From: Hyphomicrobium sp. MC1
GTDB lineage: Bacteria; Pseudomonadota; Alphaproteobacteria; Rhizobiales; Hyphomicrobiaceae
DNA length: 64,000 nucleotides
Assembly (NCBI RefSeq): GCF_000253295.1
Contig: NC_015717.1
Location: 4,588,001-4,652,000 of the forward strand
Direction of reading: 5' to 3'
Positions 55,880 to 63,777 of the stretch are shown in pieces. Numbering within the stretch: the first letter of the stretch is position 1; every line of letters begins with the position of its first letter. The position numbers and the translations under genes are program-made. The notes under the pieces are model-generated. The model was given only the letters and a program-made list of their open reading frames with translations, ran no database searches and was not told the DNA's origin.

Positions 55880-56599
55880 CTAGAACCTGGTGGTCAGCGC
55901 CGTCAGCCAGGCCGGGGACGCAGCGACGATCTGGGCTTCGAGTGTCTTATCAAAACCCGTCAGGATGGCGAGGCCAGTTAGAATGAGGACGCCGCCCAGA
56001 ACATATTTCCCGCCTGAGCCCGCGGAGGCGAGCGTGTCCCGCCAGCGATTGAGGATTTCACGCGACAACGCGCCCAAGACGAGTAGCGGAACGACGGCGC
56101 CAAAGCCGAATGCGAGCATCGTGATAGTGACCTGGCCAAGGTCCTTGCCCTGAGCCGCGAGCAGCGAGGCGGCGCCGAGCGTCGGGCCGACGCATGGGCT
56201 CCAGACGGCGCCGAGAACGAGACCCACGCCGAACTGACCAAGAATGCCGGGACCAGCGTAGCCGCCAAGTGTTTGATCCGCCCAGTTCGAGATCGGTCCG
56301 GCGGCAACGGCGAACCGTTGCTGCAGGACGGGGATCACCAGAACGGCGCCGATCACGATCAAAAGCGAAGCGGCAATGAAACGGAAGAAGGTGCCGTCCA
56401 GGCCGATCGCGAAACCGACGGTCGCGACGAACAGGCTGATCGCGACGAAGGAAATCGCAACGCCTGCTGCCAATGCGAACGGCCCATGGCGATGGGCCGA
56501 CGCCGCGGTCGCCATCACGATCGGGACGAGGGGCAGAACGCACGGCGACAGGACGGATAGAACACCGGCGACGAAGGCCAAGGCGAAGGATACGAGCAT
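55880..56599 (-). CDS. CcdA/DsbD-like membrane thiol-electron carrier
   Basis: A 239-residue, six-helix CcdA-type protein. Two conserved cysteine motifs, LSPCVLPLVP (Cys20) and WSPCVGP (around residue 128), lie in helices 1 and 4, as in CcdA, where they carry reducing equivalents across the membrane. It sits between the secreted thioredoxin gene (12-base gap) and the DUF692 gene (18-base gap). It probably feeds electrons to that thioredoxin for keeping precursor cysteines reduced. Confidence 0.9.
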   Translation of the reverse strand: MLVSFALAFVAGVLSVLSPCVLPLVPIVMATAASAHRHGPFALAAGVAISFVAISLFVATVGFAIGLDGTFFRFIAASLLIVIGAVLVIPVLQQRFAVAAGPISNWADQTLGGYAGPGILGQFGVGLVLGAVWSPCVGPTLGAASLLAAQGKDLGQVTITMLAFGFGAVVPLLVLGALSREILNRWRDTLASAGSGGKYVLGGVLILTGLAILTGFDKTLEAQIVAASPAWLTALTTRF

Positions 56600-56610
56600 C
56601 GGAACCGTCC

Positions 56611-57006
56611 TCAGAGGGCCTTGCGCATCAAGCCGTCGATCGCGCTTTCACTGGTGGCGCCGACGGAGCGGCCCGTTTCCTTGTCACCCTTGAAAACGAT
56701 CAGCGTGCTTTGAACCTGAGCGCCGAACTTTCGCAAAACATCCTTGCGGGTGTCGAAATCGACGTCGAAAATCTTGAGGTTCTTATACTGCGGCTCGGCG
56801 GACAGCTTTTGGATAATGGGCTTTTGCGCCTGACACGTCGGGCACCATGTCGCCGAGATATCGATGAGGATCGGCTTGCCCTGTGCCTGTGCGGCGGCGA
56901 AATCTTTTTCATCGAAAGTCTTGCGCTCGGCTGCTGCCGCGCCGGCCGCAGTCAGCGTCATCATAGCCAGCGCCAAGGCAGCCTGCGCAAAATATCTGAG
57001 CGACAT
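56611..57006 (-). CDS. Periplasmic thioredoxin-like protein
   Basis: A 131-residue thioredoxin fold with a signal peptide (about residues 1-26, ending GAAAA) and active site ISATWCPTCQAQ (CPTC at 55-58), followed by FDVDFDTRKDVLRKFG and the region before the cis-proline loop. The CPTC motif and its place directly before a CcdA gene suggest a CcdA-reduced periplasmic reductant. It is the first gene after the terminator that follows the precursor gene. Confidence 0.9.
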   Translation of the reverse strand: MSLRYFAQAALALAMMTLTAAGAAAAERKTFDEKDFAAAQAQGKPILIDISATWCPTCQAQKPIIQKLSAEPQYKNLKIFDVDFDTRKDVLRKFGAQVQSTLIVFKGDKETGRSVGATSESAIDGLMRKAL

Positions 57007-57059
57007 CTATCGGCCTCGTTCTCATAGTCATGTGGTTTGGAGGATCGTCTCAGCGAGAT

Positions 57060-57090
57060 AAAAAACGCCGCGCTGGAGGCGGCGTTTTTT
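57060..57090. terminator. Bidirectional terminator between precursor gene and enzyme genes
   Basis: AAAAAACGCCGC (57060-57071) and GCGGCGTTTTTT (57079-57090) form a perfect stem with A6 and T6 flanks and a 7-base loop. It begins 12 bases after the end of the precursor gene on the minus strand and 54 bases before the thioredoxin start. Partial read-through would give much precursor mRNA and less enzyme mRNA. Confidence 0.92.
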
Positions 57091-57102
57091 ACCTTCGCGT
57101 GT

Positions 57103-57360
57103 TTACTTCGCCGGTTCGAAATGGCCGGTCGTGCAGCCTTCCTTGGTCGTCTCGGTGAAGCCCTGACCCTTGCAGGCGTTCTGGCCTTTGCAAGCGTTCG
57201 TCGCGCTCTTGCAAGCGCTCTGACCCTTGCAGGCGTTGGCGCCGACGCAGTGGCCCATGGCTTCATCGGCATACGCAACCGTCGAGACAACGGCATTCGC
57301 GAGCATGAGAGATGCTGCTGCGGCTGCGAGGGCCGAACCAGACTTTACACTGATCTTCAT
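57103..57360 (-). CDS. Bufferin-like cysteine-rich precursor peptide (DUF2282-type)
   Basis: An 85-residue protein with a Sec signal (MKISVKSGSALAAAAASLML, cut after Ala31). The short mature part has six cysteines at 38, 44, 50, 57, 63 and 76, arranged in repeats GANACKGQSACK, TNACKGQNACKGQGF. This repeat pattern is that of secreted precursors encoded with DUF692 enzymes (bufferins), in which cysteines are converted to metal-binding heterocycles. The signal peptide distinguishes this class from classical leader-peptide RiPPs. It is the first gene of the minus-strand locus; GGGAAAA precedes the ATG. Confidence 0.88.
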   Translation of the reverse strand: MKISVKSGSALAAAAASLMLANAVVSTVAYADEAMGHCVGANACKGQSACKSATNACKGQNACKGQGFTETTKEGCTTGHFEPAK

Positions 57361-57548
57361 GGTGTTTTCCCTTTGGAAGGTATTGTGTTTCCACGCTGTC
57401 GTTTGTGCCGGGCCGAAACCTGGTCACGAGGGTGGTTACGGCTGCCCTGCGGGGGATGTTTCCGGATTTGGAAAAAAAATTGAGGCCCCCGTCCTTGCGC
57501 ACGACAATGGGTGCACTAGCGACGCGCCAAATTATTCCGGATTGGCTG

Positions 57549-57574
57549 TAACCAGCAAGCGAGGCGGCTCGTAA
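57549..57574 (+). promoter_or_regulatory. Possible ECF-type promoter before doxX
   Basis: GTAACC at 57549-57554, exactly 16 bases, then CGTA at 57571-57574, 56 bases before the DoxX start. This two-box layout with a 16-base spacer fits extracytoplasmic-function sigma factor promoters. A second GTAACC lies on the minus strand at 57439-57434, facing the precursor gene. The assignment rests on pattern only. Confidence 0.4.
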
Positions 57575-57630
57575 GTGCCTTTCAGTCGCGCGGGAAATCC
57601 CGCCTCGTCCTCCAACTGAAGGCAAAACCG

Positions 57631-58119
57631 ATGAAATTTCTCACGCACTGGTTGATCTCCGTTCCGGAGAAGCTCTCTCGGGTCTTCTTATGGTTGCCGC
57701 CGCTCTTTGCGCGCATCGTGGTGGGATGGGTCTTCATGTGGAGCGGCTGGGAGAAGCTGCATGCGCTGCCGCAAATAACGGCAAATTTTGCGTCATGGGG
57801 AATCCCGTTTCCGGAGATCATGACGCCATTCGTTTCGGGCGTGGAATTTTTCGGCGGCCTCTTTCTTCTGCTCGGGCTCTTTACGCGGATCGCTGCCGTT
57901 CCGCTCGTGGTCGTCATGATCGTCGCGATCATCAGCGCCAAACTGGATCAGGTCGATTCTTTCGAAACGCTCGCGGGGTTTGAAGAGATGTCATACATGG
58001 CGCTGTTTGGCTGGTTGGCCGTTGCGGGGCCGGGACCGATCTCTCTCGACTATCTTCTGCAGAGGCTGCAACCGAAGGACGATCGCAACGTGCTGTCGCC
58101 GTCGGTGCGGACAACCTGA
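57631..58119 (+). CDS. DoxX-family membrane protein
   Basis: A 162-residue, four-helix DoxX protein: LPPLFARIVVGWVFMWSGWEKLH, GIPFPEIMTPFVSGVEFFGGLFLLLGLFTR split across two helices, and YMALFGWLAVAGPGPISLDYLL. DoxX proteins recur in or beside DUF692 loci, and some are linked to redox or metal stress. Here it is divergent from the precursor gene. AAGG stands nine bases before the ATG. Its leader contains GCGGGA-AA-TCCCGC (57591-57604), a 14-base palindrome 26 bases before the start. Confidence 0.9.
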   Translation: MKFLTHWLISVPEKLSRVFLWLPPLFARIVVGWVFMWSGWEKLHALPQITANFASWGIPFPEIMTPFVSGVEFFGGLFLLLGLFTRIAAVPLVVVMIVAIISAKLDQVDSFETLAGFEEMSYMALFGWLAVAGPGPISLDYLLQRLQPKDDRNVLSPSVRTT

Positions 58120-58211
58120 GGGACTCCTGCGGCTCGCGGCCTTGCGAGGCGCCGGGGCATTCCGTAGTTTCGCTGGCGTCGGGAGAGCCGTCAGCGGAGC
58201 GTATCCAGACT

Positions 58212-59108
58212 ATGCACAACACGTCGCCCCCCTGGTACACGCGGCTGTTGCCGTGGCGTCATTCGCGCAGACGGGCGGAGATGCTCAAATCACGAGAAGA
58301 GGTGGCGGGCCTTGAGCCCGCTGTCGTCGTTACGGGGGGATCGCGCGGCATCGGTCTTGCTCTCGCGCAGCGGTTTCTCGAGGCCGGACACAACACAGCG
58401 ATTGTGGCGCGGAATGCAGTTGGCCTGGAGGAAGCCTCCGCCGCGCTTAAAGCCGCGACGGGTGCGGATGTCGTGGTGATCTTGTGCGACGTCGGCGAAG
58501 CCAGCGCGATGAACGTGATTTCGTCCACGCTCGCTCGTTCCGGTTTCTATCTCGATGTTTTGGTGAACAATGCAGGCTTAGGCCTCGCGGGGCCATTCGT
58601 CGATCAGTCGGAAGCAGAACTATCGAAGCTCGTCGCTCTCAATGTTGAGACCGTGACGCGACTGACGCGCTCGGCGCTTCCCGAAATGCTCGCGCGGGGG
58701 CAAGGAGGCGTGCTGAATATCGCTTCGCTCGGGGCGAGCATTCCAGGTCCCAACCAAGCTGCTTATTATGCCAGCAAAGCCTATGTCGTTTCGCTGACGG
58801 AAGCGATCGCGAGTGAAATCGCCGGGCAGGGCGTGCGTATGAGCGCGCTGCTGCCGGGGCCGGTGAATACGGCGTTTCATGAAGAGATGGGTGCCGAGAG
58901 ATCGCTTTATCGATATGTCCTGCCACCGATGTCACCTGAAGGCGTGGCGCGCAGTGCGTATCGCGGTTTCATGTGGGGCAACCGCGTCATCGTGCCGGGA
59001 ATTCCCAATCTGTTTTTCTACGTGGCGTTGAGGCTTCTGCCTCACATGCTCACCGTGCCGATGATGTATTGGCTGTTGCGCCGTCCCGATACCTTAAACG
59101 GGCGTTAA
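58212..59108 (+). CDS. Short-chain dehydrogenase/reductase
   Basis: A 298-residue SDR with the NAD(P) motif VVTGGSRGIGLALAQRF, NNAGLGLAG, the catalytic Ser region LNIASLGASIPG and the Tyr-Lys pair in AAYYASKAYV. This is a classical SDR with about 30 extra N-terminal residues and a C-terminal extension with a hydrophobic segment (FFYVALRLLPHML), like membrane-associated 3-ketoacyl/sphinganine reductase types. The substrate is unknown, though a lipid is plausible. It follows doxX by 92 bases on the same strand. Confidence 0.87.
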   Translation: MHNTSPPWYTRLLPWRHSRRRAEMLKSREEVAGLEPAVVVTGGSRGIGLALAQRFLEAGHNTAIVARNAVGLEEASAALKAATGADVVVILCDVGEASAMNVISSTLARSGFYLDVLVNNAGLGLAGPFVDQSEAELSKLVALNVETVTRLTRSALPEMLARGQGGVLNIASLGASIPGPNQAAYYASKAYVVSLTEAIASEIAGQGVRMSALLPGPVNTAFHEEMGAERSLYRYVLPPMSPEGVARSAYRGFMWGNRVIVPGIPNLFFYVALRLLPHMLTVPMMYWLLRRPDTLNGR

Positions 59109-59346
59109 GATCGGAGCGCGTTTTTACGATAATTGTCGATGTTTGCATTATGGCAACCATTTCCGTCTACGGTGATAAGGGCTCCGGAATGAGGTTTCGC
59201 GTATTCGGAGTTTCCCACGCGGCTACGCTAAGCGGATGGCACGGGCTCCTTCGAGTTCGATATGTCCGGTGCGTGGCCGCGATGTATTTGTCGTGATGTC
59301 AGCGCAGCGATAGTTTCGCGTTTTGCTGGCGTCTTGCGTCATTTTA

Positions 59347-60303
59347 CTATGCGGCTTTGGTGGGCAGAGGAACTGAGTTGCTTTCACCTGCGCCGGCTGC
59401 CTGATCCGCCATGATGCGTGCGATGAAGGCGCGTGTTTTTTCCACCACGAGATGACGCTGCCGGTCGAGCGTGACCATGTGGTAGCTATCGTCGAGGACG
59501 AGAAGTTCGGGGGCGCCATGCAGAGCCGTCTGAAGGTACGTCGCATTTTTGAGATCGGCGTAGTCGTCTTCGCGGGAATGCACGATCAACGCAGGCTGAC
59601 AAATTTTTCCAATTCTTTTTTTCACAGCCGATACGAGGCGGCGGTGTTCGTAGAGTGCGGCACCCGGCGTTCCAACAGTGCCGAGGGCTGAGCCGTCGGA
59701 CGCTGCAAGAGCAGCGCGGACGAAATCGCGAACGCGGGGGCATTTGATGCCGAGAGACTCGGCGTCGGGAAATTGCATCATGTTGGCGATGCGGCGGCTG
59801 CGCACGAGCGAGAACAATCGGCTGTACCAGGGCATTGCCCAGCCGTTCACCTGAAACGTCGGCGAGAAAAGCGCGACGCCTTGCACTTTTTCCGGATGGT
59901 CTGCCGCGAGATGTAGCGCAATGATGCTGCCAAGGCAGAGCCCGCCAACGATAACAGTCTCACATTCCCGGCGCAGCTCTTCGAGGGCGGATTCGGCGCT
60001 GCGAAGCCAATCGCGCCACGTCGTTGCGACGATATCGGCGCGCGTGCCGCCGTGTCCGGCGAGTGTCGGGCAGTGTACGGTGTAGCCGGCGCGGGCGAGA
60101 CCAAGGGCGACGAAGCGCATTTCAGCAGGGGTGCCACAGAGGCCGTGAATCAGCAGTACGCCCGTACGGCCGCCTGCGATCCGAAACGTGGTTTTTGTCG
60201 GGGTGGTTTCGTGGGGTGGCGTCGTCGGAAGTGGTGAGATGGCTGCGGACATGGCGTCGTCTCCCGTTGGACTGGAGACGAGCTTTAGGTTCGCTGATGC
60301 CAA
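59347..60303 (-). CDS. Alpha/beta hydrolase with Cys at the nucleophile elbow
   Basis: A 318-residue serine-aminopeptidase-like (S33/esterase) hydrolase. GVLLIHGLCGTPAEM is the oxyanion region, HSREDDYAD supplies the acid, and LDDSYHMVTLD supplies the histidine. The nucleophile elbow reads GGLCLGS, with codon TGC for Cys123 where Ser is usual. The protein may use a thiol nucleophile, as dienelactone hydrolase does, or have altered activity. The start is the ATG at 60303; an ATG 17 codons later is possible. It is divergent from the ketoacyl synthase gene. Confidence 0.85.
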   Translation of the reverse strand: MASANLKLVSSPTGDDAMSAAISPLPTTPPHETTPTKTTFRIAGGRTGVLLIHGLCGTPAEMRFVALGLARAGYTVHCPTLAGHGGTRADIVATTWRDWLRSAESALEELRRECETVIVGGLCLGSIIALHLAADHPEKVQGVALFSPTFQVNGWAMPWYSRLFSLVRSRRIANMMQFPDAESLGIKCPRVRDFVRAALAASDGSALGTVGTPGAALYEHRRLVSAVKKRIGKICQPALIVHSREDDYADLKNATYLQTALHGAPELLVLDDSYHMVTLDRQRHLVVEKTRAFIARIMADQAAGAGESNSVPLPTKAA

Positions 60304-60535
60304 ACGGCTGTTCCGTCTGCAACAGGCGCATGGGTGCTAAGCCTTGATTTTGTTCGCTGAGTTCCCTGCGGAACATTCGGGCCGAGGGGAGCTAGTGGCC
60401 GAGATTGGCGAGCGCATCAAGCTGCGCTATGGGAAGCGCTCGCAAGCGGACGCTCGGTTGCCAGCACCGAGCGCGCCATAACTTATAAGAGGCGTGCGGA
60501 TCAACGCGCGTCCTGGAGTGCCATTGGAAACGAAC

Positions 60536-61651
60536 GTGAGCCAACCAGTCATCGCTGCGACGGGCCTTTACGTGCCGCCGGACAGCATTTCGAACAACGA
60601 ACTCGTGGCCGCCTTCAATGATTATGTCGCAGCTTTCAACGCGGACCATGCGGCCGACATCGCGGCGGGCAAGCTCACGCCGCTGCTTCCGTCGTCGGCT
60701 GATTTTATCGAGAAAGCCTCCGGCATTAAATCGAGGCACGTCGTCGACAAGACTGGTATTCTCGATCCTAAGGTGATGTGCCCGGCAATCCCTGAGCGCT
60801 CGAACGACGCGCTTTCCCTGCTTGCCGAGATGGCCGTTCTTGCGGCTCGGGATGCGTTGGCTCGCTGGGGCGGCGATGTCCGCGATATCGGAGCGGTCAT
60901 TTGTGCGGCTTCGAATATGCAGAGGCCTTATCCGGCCATCGCGATCGAAGTGCAGAATGCGCTTGGGGTGTCAGGCTTTGCCTTCGACATGAATGTCGCC
61001 TGCTCGTCGGCGACGTTCGGTATCAAGACGGCGGCCGACTTTATATCCAGCGGTTCGGCAAAGGTCGTGCTCGTCGTCAATCCGGAAATCTGCTCGGGGC
61101 ACCTCAATTTTTGCGATCGGGACAGCCATTTCATCTTCGGCGACGTGGCGACGGCCATCGTTGTCACCGACGAAACGCTAGCGGATGGCGGCTGGTCTGT
61201 TCTCGGCACACGTCTCAAGACGCAGTTTTCGAATAATATCCGAAACAATTTCGGCTTTCTCAATCGCTGTGCGCCGGAAGGTATCGGCGCCGCCGACAAA
61301 TTGTTCGTGCAGGAAGGCCGCAAGGTTTTTCGCGAAGTCGTGCCGATGGTGATCGATATGATCATCGCGCATGCTGCGGATCTGGGCGTCGATCCGACAG
61401 GACTGAAGCGGCTATGGCTGCATCAGGCCAACATCAATATGAACGATATGATTGGCCGGAAAGTTCTGGACCGCGTGCCGACACCGCAAGAGAACGTCAT
61501 CATTCTGGATGAGTTTGCGAATACCAGCTCGGCTGGCTCGATCATCGCCTTCCATAAAGCGAACAGCGACTTCGCGGTGGGCGAGACAGGGTTGATCTGC
61601 TCATTCGGCGCCGGCTATTCCGCAGGGACCGTGTTCGTTCGCAAGCGGTAA
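60536..61651 (+). CDS. Beta-ketoacyl-ACP synthase III family protein
   Basis: A 371-residue FabH-like condensing enzyme with a complete Cys-His-Asn triad: Cys156 in MNVACSSATF, His296 in WLHQANINMND and Asn329 in EFANTSSAGS. It is longer than housekeeping FabH (about 320) because of an insert at residues 25-60, as in the branch that accepts longer acyl chains. I use the GTG at 60536, where similarity to FabH-type N-termini starts. A TTG at 60524 and a GTG at 60494 are alternatives. The hydrolase and SDR neighbours suggest acyl-chain chemistry. Confidence 0.87.
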   Translation: MSQPVIAATGLYVPPDSISNNELVAAFNDYVAAFNADHAADIAAGKLTPLLPSSADFIEKASGIKSRHVVDKTGILDPKVMCPAIPERSNDALSLLAEMAVLAARDALARWGGDVRDIGAVICAASNMQRPYPAIAIEVQNALGVSGFAFDMNVACSSATFGIKTAADFISSGSAKVVLVVNPEICSGHLNFCDRDSHFIFGDVATAIVVTDETLADGGWSVLGTRLKTQFSNNIRNNFGFLNRCAPEGIGAADKLFVQEGRKVFREVVPMVIDMIIAHAADLGVDPTGLKRLWLHQANINMNDMIGRKVLDRVPTPQENVIILDEFANTSSAGSIIAFHKANSDFAVGETGLICSFGAGYSAGTVFVRKR

Positions 61652-61666
61652 GTGCGGCGCTTTCGA

Positions 61667-62395
61667 TCAAGCCAGACTCGCGGCGAGATTGATTGTCAGG
61701 GCGAGAACCATCGTATTGAAAAAGAATGAGACGATGGCGTGCAGCGTCGTCAGGCGGCGCATGGACTTGCTGTTGATGACGACATCCGACGTCTGCGATG
61801 CGGCGCCGAATGAGGTCGCGAAATAGAAGAAGTCCCAATAGTCAGGTCTTGTGTCCCCCGGAAACGTCAGAGAGTTCTCGGCGTCGGACTTATCGATGAA
61901 GTGGTCCGGCGCATAATACTCATGCGCATAATGCATCGTGAAAGAGACCTGCGTCACGAGCCATGAGATGACGATGGTCGCCGCGGCGAGGGCTGCAAAG
62001 AACAGCTTACCTTCGTTGGATGCTGCTTTGGCCTCGACGAGCAATCCGAAGATCGCTGCGAAGCTTGAGAACATGGCCATCAGCACAATAACAAGGATAA
62101 CGACGCCGCTATCGTCCTGGCGCGCGGCCCGTGTGCGGATTTTGTCGGAGTGACATCCTTGCATGACATAGAAAGCCATGGCGAGGTAGGCGCTGCCACC
62201 GGCGCACCAGGCGAGCGCTTCGCGCACCGAGCCACGGAAAGACGGCGGCAGTAGAAACAGCGCTGTAACTGTTACGAGGGCGCCGATTACGACGCGCGGT
62301 CGTAAAACGATCGAACGACCGATCGAACGTGGATTGTACCAGCGAGTGCGACGTGTCGGCTTCGGCAGTGGGTCGGCTTTTAATGTGTTGGCCAT
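61667..62395 (-). CDS. DUF1345 membrane protein
   Basis: A 242-residue protein with about five membrane helices (near 36-54, 62-80, 98-120, 130-150 and 215-240). The segments SWLVTQVSFTMHYAHEYY and DYWDFFYFATSFGAASQTSDVVI are typical of the DUF1345 family of uncharacterised bacterial inner-membrane proteins. The N-terminus is basic and proline-rich. It converges on the ketoacyl synthase gene with 15 bases between. Confidence 0.88.
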   Translation of the reverse strand: MANTLKADPLPKPTRRTRWYNPRSIGRSIVLRPRVVIGALVTVTALFLLPPSFRGSVREALAWCAGGSAYLAMAFYVMQGCHSDKIRTRAARQDDSGVVILVIVLMAMFSSFAAIFGLLVEAKAASNEGKLFFAALAAATIVISWLVTQVSFTMHYAHEYYAPDHFIDKSDAENSLTFPGDTRPDYWDFFYFATSFGAASQTSDVVINSKSMRRLTTLHAIVSFFFNTMVLALTINLAASLA

Positions 62396-62619
62396 GTCTC
62401 GCGCTCACGCTCATATGTCCTTCAGGCCTTACCCTGGATCCGCGATTTAAACATGTTTTGCGACGGCCACCATGGAGCTGGCTGGGAACTACCAACGATT
62501 TCTACGCATTGAAAATTTCCCTATGTCGAGCGGCCTATAGCCTCATGCTGAATGGCGACGCATTGGCAAAGAGCCTCACATTGCTTTGTAGGACAGGCAA
62601 AAAATGAGGAGGCTCTTCG

Positions 62620-63048
62620 ATGACCACCCCCACGCGGGAGATGGCAGTCGATTGCGCTTCGCTGGCATCTGATGTTTGCGCGCGGCCGTTGATCGTCGTT
62701 ATAGAGGATGATTACCGGTCGTCCATGGCACTGACGATGCTGATCGACGATTGGGGGTATTCTTGCGTAGCTGCGCGTTCTTCGCGTGAAGCTGTGCGGA
62801 CACTCGGCCATCGGCTGGGCAAAGTGGCGGCAATCATCACCGATATCGAGATTGATGGGCAGATGCGCGGCATTCGTGATGCGCAGGCGATCGCAGCTAC
62901 GATCGGCCATGCTGTGCCGACCATCATTACGACGGGGCATGCCGATTACGCCGCCGTTGCCTCGCCCTTTCCGGTCATCCGGAAGCCATTCGATCCGGAT
63001 ATTCTGCATCGATGGCTGATGCATCGCATCGGCTCTGCAATGAGTTGA
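62620..63048 (+). CDS. Single-domain response regulator
   Basis: A 142-residue stand-alone receiver: acidic pair Asp30-Asp31 in VIEDDY, phospho-acceptor Asp75 in IITDIEIDG, Thr in IITTGHAD and Lys122 in VIRKPFD. There is no output domain, so it may act by protein interaction or as a phosphate relay. GAGGAGG precedes the ATG at 62620. It converges on the LuxR-type regulator with 32 bases between. The cognate kinase is not within the window. Confidence 0.92.
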   Translation: MTTPTREMAVDCASLASDVCARPLIVVIEDDYRSSMALTMLIDDWGYSCVAARSSREAVRTLGHRLGKVAAIITDIEIDGQMRGIRDAQAIAATIGHAVPTIITTGHADYAAVASPFPVIRKPFDPDILHRWLMHRIGSAMS

Positions 63049-63080
63049 GCGCGGCGATGCCGACATGTTTCGTGGCGCGG

Positions 63081-63764
63081 TTAGCTCCGCGTCGCGAGTT
63101 CGGTGCGATTGCGGGCACCGTAATGCGAGAAGAGAGCCGCGAGATGGATTTTCACCGTACCTTCGGCAATGTCCAACTCACGTGCGATCTCTTTGTTCGA
63201 AAGGCCCCGGCGGACGCAGTCCAGAACATCGCGTTGGCGCGGTGAGATGGATTTGTAGGTGGCTCCACCGCCGGGGTCCCCCACCTTTCCGGTTCCGGCC
63301 GATTCAGAGCGCATCTGCTGTTTTGCGGACGAAATCGCGGCCGCTGCGGCGCCCGATGTCATGAAGCGCGGCACGAACACGCGGCCGTCCAGGATATCCT
63401 GCAGTGCACCGACGATTTCGTCATCGGCGAGTGACTTGGGCACGTAGCCGTTCAAGCCCATAGCGACGGCTTTGACGACGTCGTTGCGTTCTTCCGATCC
63501 CGAGACGATGGCGACGCGAATGCCGGGATAGGTCTCCTTGACGACGCTCAAGCCCTCAGGCCCGGAAATGCCCGGCATCGCGAGATCGAAAAGAGCAAGC
63601 TCGACGTTCGGTGTTTCCGCCAGGCGATCCAAAGCGGCGTCGAAGGTTGCGGCTTCGATGACTGAGCGAAAGCCCATGCGATCGCGCAGCAGGAAGCCGA
63701 AACCCGAACGGTAAAGTCCGTGATCGTCGGCCACCAAAACCGTATCACGCTGATTGTTTGTCAT
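63081..63764 (-). CDS. NarL/FixJ-family response regulator
   Basis: A 227-residue regulator from the ATG at 63764. The N-terminal receiver has VADDHGLYRS, Asp60 in ALFDLAMPG and Lys in GYVPKS. A C-terminal LuxR-type helix-turn-helix follows (SPRQRDVLDCVRRGLSNKEIARELDIAEGTVKIHLAALF). An ATG at 63788 that overlaps the upstream gene is an alternative. It starts 13 bases after the stop of the receiver-domain gene that enters from the right edge, so the two are very likely an operon and a signalling pair. Confidence 0.92.
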   Translation of the reverse strand: MTNNQRDTVLVADDHGLYRSGFGFLLRDRMGFRSVIEAATFDAALDRLAETPNVELALFDLAMPGISGPEGLSVVKETYPGIRVAIVSGSEERNDVVKAVAMGLNGYVPKSLADDEIVGALQDILDGRVFVPRFMTSGAAAAAISSAKQQMRSESAGTGKVGDPGGGATYKSISPRQRDVLDCVRRGLSNKEIARELDIAEGTVKIHLAALFSHYGARNRTELATRS

Positions 63765-63777
63765 GAGTTTCTCTGAA

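Noticed and set aside
57120..57240. Tandem DNA repeats with CTTTGCAAGCG-like units
   Set aside because: They encode the Cys-Lys-Gly-Gln repeats of the precursor peptide and are explained by coding.
59109..59346. Intergenic stretch between the SDR and hydrolase genes checked for a small gene
   Set aside because: Frames run into the hydrolase or lack start signals; no hairpin with a T-run was seen.
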